From NCBI GenBank assembly GCA_002369155.1, contig DFEM01000056.1, positions 1 to 20,179 of the forward strand: a stretch of 20,179 nucleotides of DNA, read 5' to 3'. The position numbers and the translations under genes were made by a program. The notes beneath the pieces were generated by a model. The model was not told the DNA's origin. It searched no databases and worked only from the letters and a program-made list of their open reading frames with translations. Positions 15,459 through 20,179 of this stretch are shown here, in pieces. This DNA is from Lachnospiraceae bacterium UBA3802. Its GTDB lineage: Bacteria; Bacillota; Clostridia; Lachnospirales; Lachnospiraceae. How positions within the stretch are numbered: position 1 is the stretch's first letter; each line of letters starts with the position of its first letter.

Positions 15459-16154
15459 TTATTTACTAGAAAATGCTATATACTCTTCCATTATTTCGTA
15501 TGAGGGTATTATCGCTCCTTTTAAATCGTTTGAAGCTATAATCATGCCAACAAGTCTGTCTTCTTCATCAAAAAGCGCTCCGCCCGACATTCCGGGTTTC
15601 ACTTCTCCGAGGAATATTCCCGCTTCGTAACCGAGTTCCTGAATATACTCATGTGATGAATACCAGTTGCCTTCCGATATTTCAAGAGTTGTATCGAAAA
15701 TATCCGATGTAAAAAAGACCTTTTTGTTTAAGGAAATGGAATCGTACTCTCCTTTTGACAAAGGTTCGACGCCTTTTGCCTCCTTTAAATCATGCTCAAA
15801 ATCTTCTTTTTTTACTCTGACAACAGCAGCATCAAGTTCAGTGTAATAATAAACCGCTTCTCCGTCAGCCCTTCCCCTGTTGCCGAATTCAACCGTGACT
15901 TTATTGTTTTCGCTTACAAGATGTTTGGAAGTAATTATATCCATATAGTCATCTTCGACTCTTATGATAAATCCCCTTCCGTTTTTAATGCCGGCATACA
16001 CATTCACTTCGGAAAGATTTCTGTATCCTTTATCCATGATGCCTTTATCTTTCGCCGCATCTTTTATGCCAAAAAAGCCGAAGCACGAAACAAAGGTTAT
16101 CATCAGAATGCTTATGACAAGGCAAATCAGTTCTTTTTTCTTTATATCTTTCAT
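15459..16154 (-). CDS. Membrane-anchored trypsin-like serine protease (S1/HtrA-like fold)
   Basis: 231 residues from ATG at 16154, preceded by a weak GGAT site. Residues 8-30 form one membrane segment after a basic start (MKDIKKKE), so the protease domain is probably outside the cell. The domain (about 48-228) shows a plausible triad: His78 in DIITSKHLV, Asp108 in ELDAAVVRV and Ser190 in KPGMSGGALFD. GMSGG is the S1-type oxyanion signature. The His context lacks the usual Ala-His-Cys/Val form, which lowers certainty on activity. No PDZ domain follows, unlike typical HtrA. It lies between the sufB/D-like gene, with a terminator in the 46-base gap, and pepD, 23 bases downstream. Substrate unknown. 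Confidence 0.78.
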   Translation of the reverse strand: MKDIKKKELICLVISILMITFVSCFGFFGIKDAAKDKGIMDKGYRNLSEVNVYAGIKNGRGFIIRVEDDYMDIITSKHLVSENNKVTVEFGNRGRADGEAVYYYTELDAAVVRVKKEDFEHDLKEAKGVEPLSKGEYDSISLNKKVFFTSDIFDTTLEISEGNWYSSHEYIQELGYEAGIFLGEVKPGMSGGALFDEEDRLVGMIIASNDLKGAIIPSYEIMEEYIAFSSK

Positions 16155-16162
16155 AATTATCC

Positions 16163-16195
16163 AAAAACAAAAAGTGCCGATTAAAAACCGGCACT
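16163..16195 (-). terminator. Terminator after the SufB/D-like gene
   Basis: On the minus strand AGTGCCGG pairs with TCGGCACT (8 bp, one G-U) around a 7-base loop, followed by TTTTTGTTTTT. The next gene (protease) starts only 8 bases after the T-rich tract. Confidence 0.8.
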
Positions 16196-16200
16196 GAATA

Positions 16201-17118
16201 TTATTTCAAAAATCCCGCTACAATCTCTTTTTCCGCTTCCTCTTCGGAAAGGCCGAGAGTCATTAATTTGATAAGCTGTTCACCTGCAATTTTACCGATT
16301 GCAGCCTCATGTACCAAAGATGCCTCGACATTGTTTGCAGTAAGTGCGGGAACTGCTTTAACGCTCGCATTGTCCATAATAATCGCATCGCATTCGCTGT
16401 GTCCGTGGCAGACTCCGTTTCCGTTAATCTCTGATTTGAAAAGCTGAGTGGATTCATCTTTGGCAACGGATCTTGATACCACATCGGTACTCGAATTCTC
16501 ACCGTCAAGATCAACAGAGAAATTGGTCTCGGCATACTGCTTGTCATGAGTCATAATCTTTTCTTTGATGATGAGCTTGGCATCATCGAGAATTCTGGCA
16601 GTTGTCTCTCTCTTGGTGGAGTCGATACCTTCTATCTGAACCGTATCCATCTCCATGTAAGAGCCTTCCCTCAGAAGAATGTTGGTCTTCGGGTTCATGA
16701 TTCTCTCACCGGTACCCTCGCCCTGTCCGTAATGCTTTTCAACATATTTAACTCTTGAATTCTTTCCCACGTCAAAGGAATGAATGCCCGAATGCTCGCT
16801 TGCATCCTTTCCGCCGTTATGAATTCCGCATCCCGCAATGATTGTAACGTCGCAGTTTTCGCCGATGAAAAAATCATTGTAAACCGATTCTTTAAGTCCC
16901 GACTGCGCTATGATTACGGGAATATGAACGCTTTCGTTTACCGTATTGTCTTTTACGATAATATCAATTCCCGGCTTGTCGGTCTTTGTAACGATATCTA
17001 TGTTTGCGGAAACATTTCTTCCGTATAATTCGCCGTCTTTTCTTATATTGTATGCTCCGGTCGGAATCTCATGAAGACCTGCGACCTGCTCGAGCAAATC
17101 TTTTGTAATCTTGTCCAT
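16201..17118 (-). CDS. SufB/SufD family Fe-S cluster scaffold (minimal SUF type)
   Basis: 305 residues from ATG at 17118, with AGGAGG 6 bases upstream. It is about two-thirds the length of E. coli SufB, as in the short single-scaffold forms of Clostridia and archaea. The beta-helix core runs from about 40 to 250. Conserved points are GVCHGHSECDAIIMDN (235-250, with Cys243) and VHEAAIGKIAGEQL (269-282), which aligns with the E. coli SufB segment ending ARCTHEAT; here the cysteine position is Leu while the His (270) is kept. It partners with the SufC-like ATPase encoded 10 bases upstream to build and deliver Fe-S clusters. No sufS, sufU or second scaffold gene is nearby, so sulfur would come from elsewhere in the genome. 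NCBI-style names would be SufB/SufD or SmsB. Confidence 0.88.
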   Translation of the reverse strand: MDKITKDLLEQVAGLHEIPTGAYNIRKDGELYGRNVSANIDIVTKTDKPGIDIIVKDNTVNESVHIPVIIAQSGLKESVYNDFFIGENCDVTIIAGCGIHNGGKDASEHSGIHSFDVGKNSRVKYVEKHYGQGEGTGERIMNPKTNILLREGSYMEMDTVQIEGIDSTKRETTARILDDAKLIIKEKIMTHDKQYAETNFSVDLDGENSSTDVVSRSVAKDESTQLFKSEINGNGVCHGHSECDAIIMDNASVKAVPALTANNVEASLVHEAAIGKIAGEQLIKLMTLGLSEEEAEKEIVAGFLK

Positions 17119-17128
17119 GGAAAGCCTC

Positions 17129-17851
17129 CTACATTTTGCTTATAAGTTTTTCACAACCCGGTCCGTCAACCAAAAGTCCGGGAAGGACTTCATCTTTGGA
17201 ACCGATATTGACCAGCTCCCCGTTGGCAAGAACTATTACTTTATCCGCTATATTAAGGATTCTTTCCTGATGTGAAATAATAATAATGCTTCCGCCTGAT
17301 TTTTCATGCATCATTTCAAACACTTTAATAAGGCTCTGGAAACTCCAAAGATCGATTCCCGCTTCCGGTTCATCGAATATCGAAAGCGAAGTACCTCTTG
17401 CCATCGTCATCGCGATTTCAATTCTCTTGGCTTCTCCGCCCGATAACGAAGCATTGAGTTCTCTGTTAATATAATCTTTTGCGCAAAGGCCGACTTCCGA
17501 AAGATAACTGCATGCCTCTGTGGTTGTTATGGAATGACCTACAGCAAATGTAATTAAATCCTTTACGGTAATTCCCTTAAATCTTACGGGCTGCTGAAAT
17601 GCAAAACTTATGCCGTTCTTTGCTCTTTCCGTAATGCTTAAATCCGTGATGTCTTTTCCGTCAAGGAATATTCTTCCTTCTGTAGGTGTAAGAATACCTG
17701 CAATTATTTTTGCAAGAGTGGATTTTCCGCCTCCGTTGGGTCCCGTGATTGCCACGAATCTCTCATCAATGGTAAAACTGATATTTTTTATGATCTCTTT
17801 GTTAACATTTTCATCGTTAACTTCATATGAGACATTTTTTAATTCTAACAT
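17129..17851 (-). CDS. sufC: SufC-type ABC ATPase for Fe-S cluster assembly
   Basis: 240 residues from ATG at 17851, with AGGAGA 6 bases upstream. It is a complete ABC ATPase: Walker A GPNGGGKSTLAKI (38-50), a Q-loop in SFAFQQPVRFKG (about 87-98), signature LSGGEAKRIEIAMTMARG, Walker B LSIFDEPEAGIDLWSF and the H-loop in IIIISHQERIL. The DEPEAGID and LSGGEAKR forms, the length and the adjacency to the SufB/D-like gene mark it as SufC rather than a transporter ATPase; there is no membrane permease here. It energises scaffold conformational change during cluster assembly. It starts 42 bases after the upstream GGDEF gene, with no convincing promoter in that gap, so it may depend on a promoter within or before that gene. 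Confidence 0.93.
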   Translation of the reverse strand: MLELKNVSYEVNDENVNKEIIKNISFTIDERFVAITGPNGGGKSTLAKIIAGILTPTEGRIFLDGKDITDLSITERAKNGISFAFQQPVRFKGITVKDLITFAVGHSITTTEACSYLSEVGLCAKDYINRELNASLSGGEAKRIEIAMTMARGTSLSIFDEPEAGIDLWSFQSLIKVFEMMHEKSGGSIIIISHQERILNIADKVIVLANGELVNIGSKDEVLPGLLVDGPGCEKLISKM

Positions 17852-17893
17852 TGTATCTCCTTTGATTTATTCTTTATTGTCGAACAAATCAGA

Positions 17894-19159
17894 TTAAAAA
17901 TTATATGAATTCTTTCCGGATCTTTTAACCTTGTACATATTTCTGTCTGCCTTGTCGAAAAGACGTTTGAAGCCCGTGCCGTCCTGAGGCGATACCGCGA
18001 TGCCGACACTGGTCTTTATTACGTACTTTTCTTTTTCTCCGACGGGATTGTTTGCAAATGTCTCAAAAAGTTTTCCGATCTTTTCGTTTACGGAAGACAT
18101 GTCAAGAATGTCCCTGCAGAATACAAGGAATTCATCTCCGCCGATTCTTGCGGTCAGATCGTTTTCGCCGAATGTATTGTTAAGTGTATCGGCTGTTGTC
18201 TTTATGACTCTGTCGCCGAAGCGGTGTCCGAAAGTATCGTTAACATGTTTGAAATCATCAAGGTCGAGAATCATCAAAGCATTTGTTTTTCCAGAGCCTT
18301 CGTTTTTGAGATAATCCTCGATTATTTCTTTGGCACTTGCATTGTTGTAAAGGCCGGTAAGAGAATCATGCTGCGACTTCTTTTTAAACTCGATTGTACT
18401 TGCCTTTAATTCATCGATATCGTGAATGCTTCCGACAAAACCGATTGACTTGTTATTATCATCCTGAAGAAGGTTAAAATCGATTTCATACCATCTGTAA
18501 TCTTTTTCGTTTGTTCCCTTCATTCTGATTTGAAGCGTCACGTCTTTTCTTTGTTCCACCACAAATCTGACCTTGGCTTCGTCTTCGGGATGAATCTTCT
18601 TTCTGGGTGATAATTCTTTTGAGAAATTCTCGAATTTAATCCATCTGTCATCGCCAAAAGAATCTTTTATCAAAACGTTTTTGTTGAATATCTTAAACAA
18701 ATCCGTATCGAAATCGTATTCAAACAAATCATCATCGTAATTTCTCAAAACGGATAAAAGTCTTTCCTGTTCGAGCATGTAATCCGCCTGAGCTTTCTTA
18801 ATGGCCGTAATGTCCGTAAGGGCGCACAAAACATAGCTTCCGTCATTCTCTTCGCTCACTTCGGCCTCGATAATCGTAATAAGCTTTGATGAATCGCTGC
18901 ATGTGAGTTTAAGTTCCTGACGAACGGACTTCTTGGTTCCTTCTGCTTCTTTTAATTTCTGTCTTAAAGTTTTGACATCTTCTTCATCAAACACCTTGGT
19001 GTAATCCTTGATAAAGATCTCGCTCATCTGAGCATCGGTATAACCTACAAGCGACAAAAATTTAAGATTGTAAATAAAGTTCGGTCTTCCGATTTTATTT
19101 ACAAGCAATCCTGCAACGGGTATTCTGTTAAAAAAATCAAGATCGTTCGAATGTGCCAT
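17894..19159 (-). CDS. PAS-PAS-GGDEF diguanylate cyclase (soluble)
   Basis: 421 residues from ATG at 19159, with GTGGAAAA upstream. Residues about 8-125 form one PAS-like domain (RIPVAGLLVNKIGRPNFIYN, then a core ending CALTDITAI). Residues about 135-255 form a second PAS/PAC unit ending FVGSIHDIDELK. A short helical linker leads to the GGDEF domain from DSLTGLYNN (265-273), with LDLDDFKHVNDTFGH and an intact RIGGDEFLVF (338-347). At the RxxD position five residues before the loop it has GEND, so the usual product-inhibition site appears absent. The protein has no membrane segment. It is divergent from relQ and lies 42 bases upstream of sufC on the same strand, so its transcript could continue into sufC and sufB/D. 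Confidence 0.92.
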   Translation of the reverse strand: MAHSNDLDFFNRIPVAGLLVNKIGRPNFIYNLKFLSLVGYTDAQMSEIFIKDYTKVFDEEDVKTLRQKLKEAEGTKKSVRQELKLTCSDSSKLITIIEAEVSEENDGSYVLCALTDITAIKKAQADYMLEQERLLSVLRNYDDDLFEYDFDTDLFKIFNKNVLIKDSFGDDRWIKFENFSKELSPRKKIHPEDEAKVRFVVEQRKDVTLQIRMKGTNEKDYRWYEIDFNLLQDDNNKSIGFVGSIHDIDELKASTIEFKKKSQHDSLTGLYNNASAKEIIEDYLKNEGSGKTNALMILDLDDFKHVNDTFGHRFGDRVIKTTADTLNNTFGENDLTARIGGDEFLVFCRDILDMSSVNEKIGKLFETFANNPVGEKEKYVIKTSVGIAVSPQDGTGFKRLFDKADRNMYKVKRSGKNSYNF

Positions 19160-19184
19160 AAATTTTCCACTAAAAAAAACCGAA

Positions 19185-19197
19185 TATGCTTTGCATA
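19185..19197. repeat. Short palindrome in the GGDEF/relQ divergent region
   Basis: TATGC-TTT-GCATA, five-base arms, lies 26 bases from the GGDEF ATG and roughly 60 bases upstream of the relQ -10 box. It could be an operator or chance; no second copy was noticed. Confidence 0.25.
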
Positions 19198-19220
19198 CCC
19201 TTCAATATGTTAACACAATT

Positions 19221-19264
19221 TTTACATAATTGCTATACACTTTTAATGTCTCCTATGGTAAAAT
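19221..19264 (+). promoter_or_regulatory. Promoter region of relQ
   Basis: Two overlapping candidates: extended -10 TGGTAAAAT (19256-19264) without a good -35, and TTTACA (19221-19226) with a 17-base spacer to TAATGT (19244-19249). The first is closer to the gene and has the better -10. Confidence 0.4.
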
Positions 19265-19278
19265 ATCAATATGTAAAC

Positions 19279-19285
19279 AAGGGGG
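19279..19285 (+). promoter_or_regulatory. Ribosome binding site deciding the relQ start
   Basis: AAGGGGG lies 7 bases before ATG at 19293. The open frame runs 63 bases further upstream but crosses the promoter candidates. Confidence 0.75.
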
Positions 19286-19292
19286 TCATGCA

Positions 19293-19988
19293 ATGCAAAA
19301 TGACGAGAATGTGTTGCTGATAAACGAGCTTAAAGACCAGCTCTCCGGTGAAGAGCTGCTTCAGGTTCTGGATCAGTACAAAGAGCTAATGACGAAGTAC
19401 TCCTGCGCTATCAGGGAGATTCGTACAAAATTCGAAGTTTTAAACGAAGAACTTCAGATTAAAAACAAAAGAAATCCTATTCACGCCATATATTCGAGAA
19501 TCAAAACAATACAGAGCATCAGAGATAAATTAAACAGAAAAAATCTGGATTTTTCCTTTGATAACATTCAGGATGAAATCCACGATGTAGCCGGTATCAG
19601 AGTCATCTGCCCCTTCGTTGACGATATCTATGAAATCGCAGACATGATACTCAAGCAGGATGACATCAAACTTATCAATTACAAGGATTATATCCGTGCT
19701 CCAAAGCCCAACGGATACAGAAGCTATCACATGATAGTAGAGATTCCGGTATTCTTCTCTGAACACAAGGAATATCTCAAAGTCGAAGTTCAGCTAAGAA
19801 CCATCGCAATGGACTTCTGGGCAAGTCTCGAACATGAAATGCGTTACAAAAAGGATTTAACGGAAGAGATTTCGCAATCAATCAGTGCACAGCTTCTTGA
19901 CTGTGCCAACACAATCACCGAAATGGATTCAAAAATGCAGGATATCAAAAATCAGATTTATCCTAAATATCCCGAAGCCATACAATAA
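19293..19988 (+). CDS. relQ: Small alarmone synthetase, (p)ppGpp synthetase RelQ/YjbM type
   Basis: 231 residues from ATG at 19293. Single-domain synthetases transfer pyrophosphate from ATP to GDP or GTP to make (p)ppGpp without a hydrolase domain. Family motifs: NPIHAIYSRIKTIQSIRDKL (61-80), EIHDVAGIRVICPFVDDIY (95-113), the GTP/GDP-contact segment KPNGYRSYHMIVEIPV (138-153), EVQLRT (165-170) and FWASLEHEMRYKK (175-187). There is no HD hydrolase, TGS or ACT domain. Length matches RelQ (YjbM), with the C-terminal helices (about 189-222) used for tetramer formation in the family. It is transcribed away from the GGDEF gene. Its stop codon is 3 bases from the end of a group II intron inserted in the opposite orientation, so no native terminator is visible. 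Confidence 0.93.
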   Translation: MQNDENVLLINELKDQLSGEELLQVLDQYKELMTKYSCAIREIRTKFEVLNEELQIKNKRNPIHAIYSRIKTIQSIRDKLNRKNLDFSFDNIQDEIHDVAGIRVICPFVDDIYEIADMILKQDDIKLINYKDYIRAPKPNGYRSYHMIVEIPVFFSEHKEYLKVEVQLRTIAMDFWASLEHEMRYKKDLTEEISQSISAQLLDCANTITEMDSKMQDIKNQIYPKYPEAIQ

Positions 19989-19990
19989 CA

Positions 19991-20055
19991 ATCGAGTAGG
20001 GGAGATTTTCTCTCCCCTCTCACACCACCGTACGTGCCGTTCGGCATACGGCGGT
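19991..20055 (-). ncRNA. Group II intron domains V and VI
   Basis: Domain V candidate: ACCGCCGTA and TACGGTGGT form the lower helix and GCC/GGC the upper one, with a two-base bulge (AC) and a GAAC cap (20055-20024). Domain VI: GGGGAGA pairs with TCTCCCC (20017-19999), with an unpaired A at 19997 about 7 bases from the 3' end, the expected branch point. Confidence 0.78.
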
Positions 20056-20179
20056 TCAACATAACTTCAAAGCATGACGCTCATTGTAGTAATCAAGACA
20101 ACTTATGAGTCCTGCTTTCGCCAGTATTTCTTTCGAAATTGCATTCCTAACACATGTTTTCTGCACAACCCACTGATAG
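20056..20179 (-). CDS. C-terminal end of a group II intron reverse transcriptase/maturase (partial)
   Basis: 40 codons and a TGA stop (20058-20056) are visible; the frame is open to the window edge. The residues (RNAISKEILAKAGLISCLDYY, 11-31 of the visible part, then NERHALKLC) resemble the thumb/maturase end of group II intron proteins. No H-N-H or paired-cysteine endonuclease region is present at this end, suggesting the form without a C-terminal endonuclease. The stop codon directly abuts the domain V helix. The call rests mainly on the adjacent intron RNA domains. Confidence 0.7.
   Translation of the reverse strand, partial: YQWVVQKTCVRNAISKEILAKAGLISCLDYYNERHALKLC

Larger units (their letters stand above)
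19991..20179 (-). mobile_element. 3' end of a group II intron (runs off the window)
   Basis: On the minus strand the sequence shows, in order, the end of a maturase frame, a domain V-like hairpin (20055-20024) and a domain VI hairpin with a bulged A. The likely 3' boundary is CTACTCGAT ending at 19991, matching the usual AY end of group II introns. The flanking 3' exon is the antisense of the relQ stop region. The 5' end, upstream domains and most of the maturase lie outside the window, so class and completeness are not known. Confidence 0.8.

Noticed and set aside
19230..19292. 21-residue upstream extension of relQ
   Set aside because: It overlaps the promoter candidates and places AAGGGGG inside the gene; the ATG at 19293 gives the normal RelQ start.
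1..20179. CRISPR arrays, tRNA or rRNA genes and complete insertion sequences
   Set aside because: No regularly spaced direct repeats, cloverleaf-like segments, ribosomal RNA sequence or transposase motifs were noticed on either strand by eye.

Overview
The window looks like chromosome of a low-to-moderate-GC Firmicute, most likely Clostridia of the Lachnospiraceae type. The reasons are the rho / rpmE / yqhQ(DUF1385) / prmC / prfA gene order, strong AGGAGG-type ribosome sites, sigma-A promoters (TTGnnn-17-TATAAT), a minimal SufC + SufB/D pair, a small RelQ-type alarmone synthetase and several GGDEF proteins. The family-level assignment is inference from gene content. Most genes lie on the minus strand; the plus-strand genes are an AraC regulator, a DHH phosphoesterase and the alarmone synthetase.

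Layout. 1-859 (-) is the 5' part of a membrane diguanylate cyclase, divergent from an AraC/cupin regulator (1000-1968, +). Next comes a minus-strand information-processing cluster, read right to left: rho (8711-7311), rpmE with its own promoter and terminator (7222-7016), yqhQ with a long acidic Tyr/Glu-rich tail (6931-4832), prmC overlapping it by 11 nt (4842-4018), prfA (4013-2934) and a PAS-GGDEF protein (2913-1972). The terminator of this cluster lies inside the last codons of the convergent AraC gene. Divergent from rho is a DHH/DHHA1 phosphoesterase (8976-9893, +) with a textbook promoter and terminator. Then, all on the minus strand: an acyl-CoA ligase-like enzyme (11578-9941), a two-gene cassette of a coiled-coil zinc-ribbon protein and a 67-residue protein (12335-11751), an NhaC-type antiporter (13931-12396), a PepD-type M20 dipeptidase (15435-14014), a membrane-anchored trypsin-like protease (16154-15459), the SufB/D and SufC pair (17851-16201) and a PAS-PAS-GGDEF protein (19159-17894). 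Divergent from the last is relQ (19293-19988, +).

A group II intron in antisense orientation begins directly after the relQ stop codon. Domains VI and V and the last 40 residues of its maturase are visible, and the rest runs off the right edge.

Functional themes are translation and transcription termination (Rho, RF1, PrmC, L31), nucleotide second messengers (three diguanylate cyclases and one (p)ppGpp synthetase) and Fe-S cluster assembly. I do not see a clearly new defence or mobile system. The best candidates for a second look are the repeat-bearing YqhQ tail, the zinc-ribbon/small-protein cassette, the intron abutting relQ, the terminator nested in araC, and the membrane protease. There is no stretch above 300 bases without a gene; the longest gap is the 264-bp rho/DHH divergent promoter region.
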